DNA of 64,000 nt, taken from positions 186,001 through 250,000 of the forward strand of contig NZ_AVBI01000001.1 of the NCBI RefSeq assembly GCF_000498475.1. The letters are read 5' to 3'. Below are positions 7,570-16,042 of the stretch, piece after piece. The stretch is from Flavobacterium cauense R2A-7 (GTDB lineage Bacteria > Bacteroidota > Bacteroidia > Flavobacteriales > Flavobacteriaceae). The notes beneath the pieces are model-generated. The model did not search any database, was not told the DNA's origin, and worked only from the letters and a program-made list of their open reading frames with translations. Position numbers and translations under genes: made by a program. Every line of letters begins with the position of its first letter. Within the stretch, counting starts at the first letter, position 1.

Positions 7570-8244
7570 CTATTTAATTTTAAACTGAATATAGGTAATC
7601 GGTTTGTTTTGTTCTAAATACTGACTTTCGTAAAACGTTTGAATTGCCGTTACCACTTCGGGAGCACCTTCATTTTTATAAACGTTATGGTTGGCGTAAA
7701 CCACCTCATGTCCTTCGCCGTGCAACAACCCAAGTGTATAACCGTGCATGAATTCGCTATCGGTTTTCAGGTTCATCACCCCGTCTTTTTTCAATATTTT
7801 TTTATAGCGTTGCAAAAACTCGGAATTTGTCATTCGGTGTTTGGTACGCTTGTATTTTATTTGCGGATCCGGGAAGGTAATCCAGATTTCATCTACTTCA
7901 TTTTCGGCAAAACAATGCTCGATTAATTCAATCTGGGTGCGCAAAAAGGCCACGTTATGCATTCCATTCTCTACCGCCGTTTTAGCTCCCCTCCAAAATC
8001 GTGCCCCTTTGATGTCGATTCCGATAAAATTTTTCTCCGGATAGCGATTCGCCAGTCCGACCGAATATTCACCTTTACCACAACCCAATTCCAAAACAAG
8101 GGGATGGTCGTTTTTAAAAAACTCCTTATTCCACTTGCCTTTCAACGGAAACTCATCATTTACAACTTCTTCTCTTGTTGGCTGAAAAACATTATCAAAT
8201 GTAGCGTTTTCCTTAAATCTTTTTAACTTATTTTTACTTCCCAC
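7570..8244 (-). CDS. trmB: tRNA (guanine-N7-)-methyltransferase TrmB
   Basis: A 224-residue SAM-dependent enzyme that methylates G46 of tRNA. Motifs are LELGCGKGEYSVGLA (SAM binding), FIGIDIKGARFWRGA, and ITFPDPQIKYKRTKHR, the TrmB substrate loop. The open frame extends to an ATG at 8337, but homology-like sequence begins at GSKNKLKRF. I therefore choose the GTG at 8244; the extension is low-complexity and runs into a probable promoter region. It heads the trmB-exporter-Atl operon and is divergent from the glycosyltransferase gene. Confidence 0.92.
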   Translation of the reverse strand: MGSKNKLKRFKENATFDNVFQPTREEVVNDEFPLKGKWNKEFFKNDHPLVLELGCGKGEYSVGLANRYPEKNFIGIDIKGARFWRGAKTAVENGMHNVAFLRTQIELIEHCFAENEVDEIWITFPDPQIKYKRTKHRMTNSEFLQRYKKILKKDGVMNLKTDSEFMHGYTLGLLHGEGHEVVYANHNVYKNEGAPEVVTAIQTFYESQYLEQNKPITYIQFKIK

Positions 8245-8397
8245 GACTTTATTTAAAATTTTGGTAAAATTAAGGAAATATACCGCAATAAAAATAGTTT
8301 TACTTTGCAGTATTATTTCGCGGTCAAAAATAACCATTGTATTATAAATATTTGGTTATTAAACAGTTAAAAAAATCAATACTTTCGGGTTTGTAAA

Positions 8398-9459
8398 ATG
8401 CAGAAAAAAAGAATTTTAGTCGCGCCTTTAAATTGGGGATTGGGTCATGCTACGCGATGTATTCCCATCATAAAAGCATTGGAAGAGAACGGCTTTGAAC
8501 CCGTGATTTCTTCCGATGGGATTGCCCTGGCGTTGCTGAAAAAAGAATTTCCGGAGTTGACCGCATTGGAACTTCCTTCCTATAAAATTCAGTATGCGCA
8601 GAACGGGGAAAATTTCAAATGGAAGCTTTTCAAACAGATTCCGAACATGTTCCGTGCCGTACGAAATGAGCAAAAACAAACAGAAAAATGGCTCGCGGAA
8701 TATCAGATTGACGGCATTATTTCAGACAACCGATTAGGCGTTCATTCCAAAAAAGTGCCTTCTGTTTTTATTACGCATCAATTAAATGTTCTAACCGGGA
8801 ATACGTCATGGTTTACCACAAAAATCCATCATTTGTTCATCAAAAAATTCAACATTTGTTGGATTCCCGATGTTGCCGGAAAACCGAATTTATCAGGGAA
8901 ACTAGGGCACTTGGCAAAAACCAACCTCAACATAAAATATATTGGTCCGCTTAGTCGTTTGCATAAAAAACCCATGGAGGAAATTTATGATTTGATGGTG
9001 CTTTTATCCGGACCCGAACCCCAACGCACCCTTCTGGAAAACAAACTTCATGAAGAGCTGAAAAACTACGACGGTAAAATCGTTTTCATCCGCGGTGTAG
9101 TAGAAAACGAACAGAAAATTACCTCGCGTTTTAACATTACAAGCTATAATTTCATGAATTCTGCAGAATTGGAAACGGCTTTCAATCAGAGCAAGATGGT
9201 TTTATGCCGATCGGGTTACACTACCATTATGGATTTGGCGCAATTGGGTAAAAAAGCGTTTTTTATACCAACGCCCGGACAATACGAACAGGAATATCTG
9301 GCCAAAAAACTAAATAAAAAAGGATTGGTTCCGTGCTGCAAACAAGACGATTTTAAAGCCGCACGTTTGCTTCAGGCGGATTTGTACAAAGGATTGCAAA
9401 ATGTCGCTAAAGAAACAGTAACCTGGCAGGAATTATTTGGTCTTTTCGAGGGTAAATGA
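8398..9459 (+). CDS. MurG-like (GT28-type) glycosyltransferase
   Basis: A 353-residue GT-B fold protein. It begins RILVAPLNWGLGHATRC, with the GLGHA loop of MurG/UGT-type nucleotide-sugar transferases. The C-terminal half contains LCRSGYTTIMDLAQLGKKAFFIPTPGQYEQEYLA, which resembles the MurG-like UDP-sugar site and is given here only as its recognised position (about residues 271-305). The acceptor is unknown. It is conserved in Flavobacteria as a stand-alone gene. The 3' end overlaps the histidine kinase gene on the other strand by 27 bases. Confidence 0.8.
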   Translation: MQKKRILVAPLNWGLGHATRCIPIIKALEENGFEPVISSDGIALALLKKEFPELTALELPSYKIQYAQNGENFKWKLFKQIPNMFRAVRNEQKQTEKWLAEYQIDGIISDNRLGVHSKKVPSVFITHQLNVLTGNTSWFTTKIHHLFIKKFNICWIPDVAGKPNLSGKLGHLAKTNLNIKYIGPLSRLHKKPMEEIYDLMVLLSGPEPQRTLLENKLHEELKNYDGKIVFIRGVVENEQKITSRFNITSYNFMNSAELETAFNQSKMVLCRSGYTTIMDLAQLGKKAFFIPTPGQYEQEYLAKKLNKKGLVPCCKQDDFKAARLLQADLYKGLQNVAKETVTWQELFGLFEGK

Positions 9460-10476
9460 GAATTCGGAACCGAAACCGTGCTTGCTTTCCACGTAAATTT
9501 TCTCGTTGTGCGCTTCAATAATATGTTTTACGATGGACAGCCCTAAACCGGAACCGCCTTCGGAACGCGCCCCGCTTTTATCGACTCTGAAAAAACGTTC
9601 AAACAAACGCGGAATGTATTTTTTCTGAATCCCTTCACCATTATCGGTCACACGGACAATCACTTTATTGTTCACCAAATCTTCAATACTCACTTCGGTC
9701 GTTCCGTTTTCTTTTCCGTATTTGATGGAATTCATAATCAGATTCGTGAGCACCTGTTCGATTTTCTCCTGATCGGCAAAAACCATAATCGGCTTGGTGT
9801 ATTTCATATCGAACATCAGCATGATGTTCTTTTCATCGGCTTTCATCTCCAGCAAATCAAAAACACTCTGCACCACATCCACGATATTAAACTCAGACAG
9901 TTTTAAATTCAGATCGCCGGTTTCCAGTTTGGTGATCATATCTAAATCTTTCACAATATAAATCAGTCGCTCCACCCCTTTTTCGGCACGTTCCAAATAT
10001 TTTTTGCGAATGGTTTTATCGTTCATCGCGCCGTCCAGCAAGGTAGAAAGATAGCCCTGAACGGTAAACAAAGGCGTTTTCAATTCGTGGGAAACGTTTC
10101 CCAAAAACTCTCTTCGGTATTCCTCGCGGACTTTGAGTGACTCAATTTCTATTTTTTTCTCTTTGGCAAACTTCTGAACATCCTGCGTTAAGGTTGCCAT
10201 GTCGGTAGTAATCGGTTGGCTTCGCAAAGTAGTAGAATCCAACAGCGAAACGTCATCGTAGATTTTTTTCACTCTTTTATAGATGAATTTTTCTACGCGG
10301 TATTGCAGTACAAAAAACGAAAAGGCTAAGGTTGCCAATCCGAAAAGAGCAATGAACTGATAGTTGATTTCAAAAAAAAAGTACAATAAAATAGCCGTAA
10401 AACCCGTCGCAAACAAGGATATGTAAAACGATGACTTTACGGCAAATTTGTATGATTTCTTGAAATTGATGCTCAT
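9433..10476 (-). CDS. PhoR-like sensor histidine kinase
   Basis: A 347-residue membrane kinase. Two N-terminal membrane helices (about 15-35 and 39-57) have almost no periplasmic loop. Then come a linker, the H-box FLGNVSHELKTPL with phospho-acceptor His130, an N-box near NLIMNSIKYG, and G-boxes DNGEGI and GGSGLGLSIVKHI. The absence of a periplasmic sensor domain suggests sensing through a partner, as PhoR does with the phosphate transporter and PhoU. It starts immediately after the response regulator stop. A phased TAAC array upstream of the divergent TonB gene supports a phosphate role, but this remains inference. Confidence 0.85.
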   Translation of the reverse strand: MSINFKKSYKFAVKSSFYISLFATGFTAILLYFFFEINYQFIALFGLATLAFSFFVLQYRVEKFIYKRVKKIYDDVSLLDSTTLRSQPITTDMATLTQDVQKFAKEKKIEIESLKVREEYRREFLGNVSHELKTPLFTVQGYLSTLLDGAMNDKTIRKKYLERAEKGVERLIYIVKDLDMITKLETGDLNLKLSEFNIVDVVQSVFDLLEMKADEKNIMLMFDMKYTKPIMVFADQEKIEQVLTNLIMNSIKYGKENGTTEVSIEDLVNNKVIVRVTDNGEGIQKKYIPRLFERFFRVDKSGARSEGGSGLGLSIVKHIIEAHNEKIYVESKHGFGSEFSFTLEKTK

Positions 10477-11160
10477 TTACAATTCCAGCTTGTAGCCTAC
10501 TCCTTTAATGGTTTTAAACAAATCGTCGCCGATTTTCTCTCTTAATTTTCGGATGTGTACGTCGATGGTTCTTCCGCCCACAACCACTTCATTACCCCAA
10601 ACCTTGTCCAGAATTTCTTCGCGTTTGAATACTTTTCCGGGCTTGGAAGCCAACAGATAAAACAACTCGAATTCTTTTCGCGGTAAAATGATTTCTTTTC
10701 CGCTGCTGATGATTTTATATTCCTCGCGATTGATCTCGATATCGCCAATTTTTAAAACATCCGATTTCTGCTCGTCTTCTTTCAGCCTTCTTAACAATGC
10801 CTTCACCTTGCTTACCAATAATTTCGGTTTGATGGGTTTGGCTATATAATCATCGGCTCCGGCATCAAAACCGGCAACCTGGGAATAATCTTCGCTTCTG
10901 GCGGTCAAAAAAGTAATGATTACGTTGGCCAGTTCGGGAATCTTACGAATGTTTTCACAAGCTTCCATCCCATCCATTTCCGGCATCATCACATCCATAA
11001 TAATAAGATGCGGCAATTCTTTTTTGGCTTTGGTAATCGCTTCTTTACCATTTGTCGCCGTTACAATCTGATAGCCTTCCTGAGATAGGTTGTATCCTAC
11101 AATTTCCAGAATATCCTGTTCGTCATCAACCAATAAAATCTTAATGTCTTTCTTTTTCAT
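10477..11160 (-). CDS. PhoB/OmpR-type response regulator
   Basis: A 227-residue regulator. The receiver domain (1-120) has acidic pocket D12/D13, phospho-acceptor Asp56 in IIMDVMMPEMDG, and Lys in the IAKPIKP loop. The winged-helix OmpR domain (about 130-227) includes RKEFELFYLLASKPGKVF, GGRTIDVHIRKLREKIG and IKGVGYKL. It forms a two-component pair with the adjacent kinase. The 195-base gap to the divergent TonB-receptor gene contains TAAC repeats at 11-bp spacing, the geometry of a PhoB-type binding array, so PhoB is the likely identity. Confidence 0.88.
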   Translation of the reverse strand: MKKKDIKILLVDDEQDILEIVGYNLSQEGYQIVTATNGKEAITKAKKELPHLIIMDVMMPEMDGMEACENIRKIPELANVIITFLTARSEDYSQVAGFDAGADDYIAKPIKPKLLVSKVKALLRRLKEDEQKSDVLKIGDIEINREEYKIISSGKEIILPRKEFELFYLLASKPGKVFKREEILDKVWGNEVVVGGRTIDVHIRKLREKIGDDLFKTIKGVGYKLEL

Positions 11161-11255
11161 AAATGGACACTGTTATGTGTTTTCGGGTTGTAAAGGTAAA
11201 GATAATACAAAAAGACTGACATTCCATTCTGTGTGTTAACGATTATTTAATGTCT

Positions 11256-11332
11256 TAACAATTTAGTAATAAATGCCAAACAAAAGCATAACAACCGAGT
11301 AACTTCAAGTTAACCTTACCGGAGTTCCTTTG
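11256..11332 (+). promoter_or_regulatory. 11-bp-phased TAAC array (Pho-box-like) and -7 element of the TonB-receptor gene
   Basis: TAAC occurs at 11256, 11289, 11300 and 11311, with near matches TAAT at 11267 and AAAC at 11278: six positions at exactly 11-bp spacing. A TTTG -7 core (11329-11332) follows 18 bases after the start of the last repeat. PhoB-family dimers bind tandem 11-bp repeats (7-bp half-sites plus 4-bp spacer), and the regulator gene is divergent next door. An additional palindromic GTTAAC lies at 11235-11240, out of phase. Confidence 0.6.
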
Positions 11333-11355
11333 CAGCAAAATTAAATAACACAACG

Positions 11356-14106
11356 ATGAAACTTAAATTTTTAGTAACAGCATTTTTATTTACCCTGGTT
11401 GCATTTGCACAAAAGGGCACTGTTACAGGAACCATTACGGACAAAGACATGAATAATGAAGCGCTGTCTTTTGCCACTGTAATGATTAAAGGAACTACTA
11501 TTGGAGTAAACACTGACGAACAGGGAAAATACTCCTTATCTGTACCAGAAGGAAACCATGTATTGGTTGTTTCTTTCTTAGGTTACGAAAGTATTGAGAT
11601 TCCATTTACCGTTAAAGCTAACGAAACAAAAATTATCGACCAGGGATTAGGTTCGAAAGGCGTTGAACTACAAGATGTTGTTATCAAAGTAGAACAAAGC
11701 CGTCAAAAAGAATCAGCCCTTTTGGTAGAACAGAAAAAAGCGGTAGACATCAAACAGACTATCGGCGCACAGGAGCTTTCCAGAAAAGGAGTTAGTGATG
11801 TAGCTACTGCGATTACCAAAACTACCGGTATTACCAAACAGGAAGGTTCCGGAAACATTTATGTGAGAGGATTGGGTGACCGTTACAATTCGACAACCAT
11901 GAACGGATTACCGATTCCGTCAAACGATCCTGAAAAGAAAAACATCAACCTGGAAATTTTCCCTACTGATATCGTGGAATTGGTTTCCATTGATAAAGTA
12001 TACAACGGAAAAATGTATGGTGATTTTGGTGGCGGTAACGTAGATATCGTTTCTAAAGATTTTAAAGGAAAAAGCTATTTGAAAATAGACATGTCCACCA
12101 GTGCCAATACTAATGCCGTATCGGAAAAGAATTTCACCCTTCAAAAAGGATACAACGCATTCGGATTCAGCAATCCAAGCAATCCGTCTACCATCAAAAC
12201 CTACGAATTCAACACCTTACAATTGGAAGGAAAATCACCTTATTCCGGTTCTTTCGGACTATCCGGCGGTAAATCGTTCAATATCGGATCGGAAGGCAAA
12301 CTGAGCTTGTTCGCTACCGGATCGTTCGGAAACGAATACACCTCAAGACAAAACGGAACAGCCAAAAACGGCGTAAACGGTGATGCGAGTTTAATCAACA
12401 AAAACTTTGAAAACTATTCTTCCATCGGATACAACACCAATACAACCGGTTTGGCGAACATCGGATATAAAATCAACAGAAACCATAAACTTAGTTTTAA
12501 CTCGATTTTCATCAATTCGTCTAGCCAAACCAAAAGCGAATACTACGGTTATATCGCTGATTTAGCGAACGACGGTAACGGTTTGATTCGTCGTATGCAA
12601 TACGAAAAGAACACTTTGTTTATCAATCAGTTATTAGGAGAACACACGTTTAACGACAGAATAAAAGCAACTTGGGGCTTGGGCAGAAACACTATTGATG
12701 GCGACATGCCGGACCGTGTTACCAACACGTTCATCAAAACCAACGGACAGTATCAGATTCCTTCGCAGTCCCGTCCGGACAATAACCGTTATTTCCAAAG
12801 ACTGACCGAAGAAGAAAATGTAGCAAACGTTGCGATTGATTACAAGTTCAAAAAAGATGCCAACGGCGACTTTAAAGGAAAATTAACAGCTGGTTACAAT
12901 GGCCGCTCGAAAAGCAGAACGTTTAAAGCCACGCAATTCAACTTGAAATCGAAATCGCCTTATACCAGCATGTTTGTTGATCCAACCAATCTGGATACTT
13001 TCTACAACCAACAGAATTACGCAGCCGGTTATTTTGAAATTTTCACTTACACCGGAGGAAAAGACGACACCAACGCTTTATTACCTCAAAAATATACGGG
13101 TGACCAATACATTCACGGAGGATTTTTAACTTCCGAATACAAATTCAGTGATAAATTAACAGCTTCGTTGAATTTAAGAACCGAATCAATTTATCAGAAA
13201 GTAAAATGGAAAACCCAATTGGATCCGATTGGCGATAAAGACGATTTCGACAAAATGGCTTTTTTACCGAGTTTAGTGATGAAATATGAATTAAACGAAA
13301 AACAAAACCTGCGTTTCGGTGCCAGCAAAACCTACACTTTACCGCAGTTTAAGGAAAGAGCCTTGTTCGTATACGAAGACGTTACCGAGGTAAAAATCGG
13401 AAACCCGGATTTGTATCCTTCCGATAATTACAACATCGATCTTAAATGGGAAATGTTCCCTAAGTCGGAAGAAATCATTTCGATTGGTGCTTTTGGTAAA
13501 TACATCAAAAACCCGATTAACGAAATCACCATTGCTTCTTCTACGAATGACATTTCTTATGTAAATACCGGAAACAAAGGATATGTTGCCGGAATCGAAG
13601 CCGAATTCAGAAAAATTTTATTCGACACCGGTGAAAACAACAGTCGAAAAATCACCGCCGGATTGAACGCTTCTTATATGTATACGACTCAGGACCTGGA
13701 TGGTAAGAAGGTTGGTAATGAAACCCGTTACGAAGTGAACTTTTCCAAAGACAAAGCCGCGTTTACCGGAGCTTCCCCATTATTGTTAAATGCTGACATC
13801 TCTTTCTTAAAAGAATGGAACGACAAGAACAATAACCTTTCCGCAACTTTAGCCTACTCTTATTTCTCCGACAGGTTGTATGCCATCGGAACGAATTACA
13901 AAGGCGATCAGGTAGACAAGGCTGTAGGTTCGTTGGACTTCATCCTTAAATCCAAATTAAACAAAAACCTGGGATTAGGAATTAACGCCAAAAACCTCCT
14001 AAACCCTAAAATTCGAAGAGTACAGGAAAACGATAATGGCGACGTGACCCTATTGTCATACACCAAAGGACTTAATTTAAGTTTAGGACTATCCTATCAA
14101 TTCTAA
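11356..14106 (+). CDS. TonB-dependent outer-membrane receptor with carboxypeptidase-like N-terminal domain
   Basis: A 916-residue receptor. After a signal peptide (about 1-18, ending VAFAQ) comes a carboxypeptidase-regulatory-like beta domain (about 20-100, TVTGTITDKD). Next is a plug domain (about 120-240) with VYVRGLGDRYN-like sequence (NIYVRGLGDRYNSTTMNG) and GDFGGGNVDIV. The rest is a 22-strand type barrel ending LSLGLSYQF with the terminal aromatic residue. It imports a large substrate energised by TonB. The upstream 11-bp TAAC array and the downstream lipoprotein with similar control suggest phosphate-limited expression. No SusD partner is present, so it is not a SusCD pair. Confidence 0.9.
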   Translation: MKLKFLVTAFLFTLVAFAQKGTVTGTITDKDMNNEALSFATVMIKGTTIGVNTDEQGKYSLSVPEGNHVLVVSFLGYESIEIPFTVKANETKIIDQGLGSKGVELQDVVIKVEQSRQKESALLVEQKKAVDIKQTIGAQELSRKGVSDVATAITKTTGITKQEGSGNIYVRGLGDRYNSTTMNGLPIPSNDPEKKNINLEIFPTDIVELVSIDKVYNGKMYGDFGGGNVDIVSKDFKGKSYLKIDMSTSANTNAVSEKNFTLQKGYNAFGFSNPSNPSTIKTYEFNTLQLEGKSPYSGSFGLSGGKSFNIGSEGKLSLFATGSFGNEYTSRQNGTAKNGVNGDASLINKNFENYSSIGYNTNTTGLANIGYKINRNHKLSFNSIFINSSSQTKSEYYGYIADLANDGNGLIRRMQYEKNTLFINQLLGEHTFNDRIKATWGLGRNTIDGDMPDRVTNTFIKTNGQYQIPSQSRPDNNRYFQRLTEEENVANVAIDYKFKKDANGDFKGKLTAGYNGRSKSRTFKATQFNLKSKSPYTSMFVDPTNLDTFYNQQNYAAGYFEIFTYTGGKDDTNALLPQKYTGDQYIHGGFLTSEYKFSDKLTASLNLRTESIYQKVKWKTQLDPIGDKDDFDKMAFLPSLVMKYELNEKQNLRFGASKTYTLPQFKERALFVYEDVTEVKIGNPDLYPSDNYNIDLKWEMFPKSEEIISIGAFGKYIKNPINEITIASSTNDISYVNTGNKGYVAGIEAEFRKILFDTGENNSRKITAGLNASYMYTTQDLDGKKVGNETRYEVNFSKDKAAFTGASPLLLNADISFLKEWNDKNNNLSATLAYSYFSDRLYAIGTNYKGDQVDKAVGSLDFILKSKLNKNLGLGINAKNLLNPKIRRVQENDNGDVTLLSYTKGLNLSLGLSYQF

Positions 14107-14112
14107 AACACA

Positions 14113-14147
14113 AAACAGAGCGCCAGGAGTCGCTCTGTTTTTTTTTT
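14113..14147 (+). terminator. Rho-independent terminator after the TonB receptor
   Basis: Stem acagagcg/cgctctgt (14115-14122 with 14131-14138), 8-base loop, then a run of ten T. Confidence 0.9.
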
Positions 14148-14170
14148 AAAAGTCCCTAGCATTAAGCGAC

Positions 14171-14258
14171 TAACATTAAATTAATATAAAAATGCGCTTA
14201 ATTTAAACAAACGTTCATACAGTCTTAACGCAATTGAAATTAGTATTAAGCAACTTTG
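14171..14258 (+). promoter_or_regulatory. Weak 11-bp-phased TAAN array and -7 element of the lipoprotein gene
   Basis: TAAC at 14171, TAAT at 14182, TAAA at 14204 and TAAC at 14226 are all multiples of 11 bp apart. The -7 core TTTG is at 14255-14258. The distance from TAAC to TTTG (29) equals that of the corresponding repeat before the TonB-receptor gene. The region is A/T-rich, so some matches may be chance. Confidence 0.4.
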
Positions 14259-14293
14259 CCTCATCAAACATAACTATTAAATTAATCAAGAAA

Positions 14294-15478
14294 ATGAAAA
14301 AATCATTCTTAAAATTATTCGGTCTTTTCGCAATGTCGGCAGCCGTATTAACAAGCTGTACGAAATCAGAAGATGACGAGCCAACACCTCCTTCCTCTTC
14401 TTTTGTTGTAGATGCTAACAATTTTCAAGGAACCATAACAGACGGAACCGTTACTTTAAATGCCGGTTTGATTTATAAATTAACCGGTAAAATTCAGGTA
14501 AACAACGGTGCAACCTTAACCATTCCTGCAGGAACAAGAATTGAAGGAATGAACGGAACAAGTTCTTATATTGCCGTAGCACAAGGCGGAAAAATAAATG
14601 TTTTGGGTACAGCGGCAAGTCCGGTAGTATTCACAAGCGGTAAAACCACCAAAGCAGCCGGTGACTGGGGAGGATTGGTAATTTGCGGAAAAGCCCCTAT
14701 CAACGTAGGTACGGTTACAGCACAATCTGAAGTGGCCGATTTAACTTACGGCGGTACTATTGCCAATGATAATTCGGGTTCAATCGAGTATTTAAGAATT
14801 GAATATGCCGGTGCCGCTTTTAACGCTACAAAAGAATTTAACGGAATTTCGTTCTTCGGAGTAGGTTCAGGAACAACTGTTTCTAACGTGGAAGCATATC
14901 ACGGCGCTGATGACGGTTTTGAATTCTTCGGCGGAACTGTAAATACCTCAAACATGATTTCTATCGGTAACGAAGACGATCAATTTGATTGGACAGAAGG
15001 CTGGAACGGAACCAACACGAACTGGTACGGAAAATTAGATTTCGGAAAAGGAAACAGAGGAATTGAAGCCGACAACTACGAATTCAACTTCACCGCTTCT
15101 CCAAACTCAAACCCAACCATTTCGAATTTAACTTTAGTAGGACCTGGAAGTACTGCAGATGCTGTAATCTATGGAGAAAACCAAGCTCTTAAACTAAGAA
15201 GAGGAACTAAAGGTTTGTTTTCAAATGTGGTTTTAGCCAATTGGAAAACTGGTTTCGATGTAGAAAGCGACGAATGTATTGCAGCGGTTACTGCCTTAAC
15301 ATTAAAAGCTACTGATGTTAACTATACTTCAGATGTTGCTACAAAAACAAAAGGAAAAAACACTGCCGCAACAGCTGTTGATGTTACTGCCATGGCAACA
15401 GAATCGGCTTCTGCCACAGGTGCAGGTAACGGAACAGCAGCGCCAACATGGGCCGCACAATGGTCAGTAGGTTTCTAA
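14294..15478 (+). CDS. Surface or periplasmic lipoprotein with parallel beta-helix-like fold
   Basis: A 394-residue lipoprotein from the ATG at 14294 (MKKSFLKLFG); an upstream ATG at 14234 would bury the signal in a longer N-terminus. The lipobox is LTSC with lipidated Cys22. The mature part is Gly/Asn/Thr-rich with repeating short beta strands (GTITDGTVTLNAGL, GATLTIPAGT, SNVEAYHGADDGFEFFGGTV), typical of a right-handed beta-helix, and has few lysines. The acidic SEDDEP after the cysteine resembles surface-export lipoprotein signals of Bacteroidota. It follows the TonB-receptor gene and shares phased TAAN repeats with it, so it may serve the same uptake system. No enzyme motif was recognised. 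Confidence 0.75.
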   Translation: MKKSFLKLFGLFAMSAAVLTSCTKSEDDEPTPPSSSFVVDANNFQGTITDGTVTLNAGLIYKLTGKIQVNNGATLTIPAGTRIEGMNGTSSYIAVAQGGKINVLGTAASPVVFTSGKTTKAAGDWGGLVICGKAPINVGTVTAQSEVADLTYGGTIANDNSGSIEYLRIEYAGAAFNATKEFNGISFFGVGSGTTVSNVEAYHGADDGFEFFGGTVNTSNMISIGNEDDQFDWTEGWNGTNTNWYGKLDFGKGNRGIEADNYEFNFTASPNSNPTISNLTLVGPGSTADAVIYGENQALKLRRGTKGLFSNVVLANWKTGFDVESDECIAAVTALTLKATDVNYTSDVATKTKGKNTAATAVDVTAMATESASATGAGNGTAAPTWAAQWSVGF

Positions 15479-15512
15479 TTACAACCGATTGAAATCAAAT
15501 AAAAACCAAACA

Positions 15513-15546
15513 AAAAACGCTCTTTATGTTAAGAGCGTTTTTTTTG
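15513..15546 (+). terminator. Rho-independent terminator after the lipoprotein gene
   Basis: Stem aacgctct/agagcgtt around an 8-base loop, followed by T8. Confidence 0.9.
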
Positions 15547-15594
15547 GCATAAACTTTGAAATATTTTTTTTATATTTACACAATATTAGTTCAC

Positions 15595-15936
15595 ATGAAG
15601 AAAAATTACTTTTATATTATTCTTATCGCGCTTTCCTTATTTTCACTGACCGCTTCGGCTCAGGAAGGTAAAAGTGGCGTTGTGGGCAAAACTCAGGAAA
15701 GCACTATTGAAGGGTTAAGCATTTATCCTAATCCGACCAATGGCGATAAAATTTATATCGTTTCCAAACTGGCGCTTGAAAAAGAAATCGAAATTTTTGA
15801 TGTTCTAGGCAAGCGCATACTCCAAACTACCCTCAGTTCCAAAGAACTAAATATTGGCAACCTCAATGCCGGTGTTTACATTATTAAAATCAGAGAAGGA
15901 GAAGCTTCGGCCACCAGAAAGCTGATTGTTAAATAA
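15595..15936 (+). CDS. Small T9SS C-terminal sorting-domain protein
   Basis: A 113-residue protein from the ATG at 15595. The signal peptide (about 1-21) ends SASAQ. After a linker of about 20 residues the whole remaining protein is a type A T9SS sorting domain: LSIYPNPTNGDKIYI, EIEIFDVLGKRIL, LNAGVYIIKI and the terminal RKLIVK. Such domains route cargo through the type IX machinery to the cell surface. There is almost no cargo besides the sorting domain, so this is either a minimal secreted peptide carrier or the remnant of a longer gene. It lies between the beta-helix lipoprotein and a larger T9SS protein. Confidence 0.8.
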   Translation: MKKNYFYIILIALSLFSLTASAQEGKSGVVGKTQESTIEGLSIYPNPTNGDKIYIVSKLALEKEIEIFDVLGKRILQTTLSSKELNIGNLNAGVYIIKIREGEASATRKLIVK

Positions 15937-16008
15937 TTACATTTTTAGTCGTTCATCGATTTAATCTTAAATTTACATAGAAAAGTTTTACATTTTGTAA
16001 ATACTGCT

Positions 16009-16016
16009 TATCTTTG
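16009..16016 (+). promoter_or_regulatory. Promoter -7 element of the 635-residue T9SS protein gene
   Basis: TATCTTTG, a perfect TAnnTTTG match, lies 26 bases before the start codon. Confidence 0.6.
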
Positions 16017-16042
16017 TCGTCCAATTTTTAAAATTCATTCAC

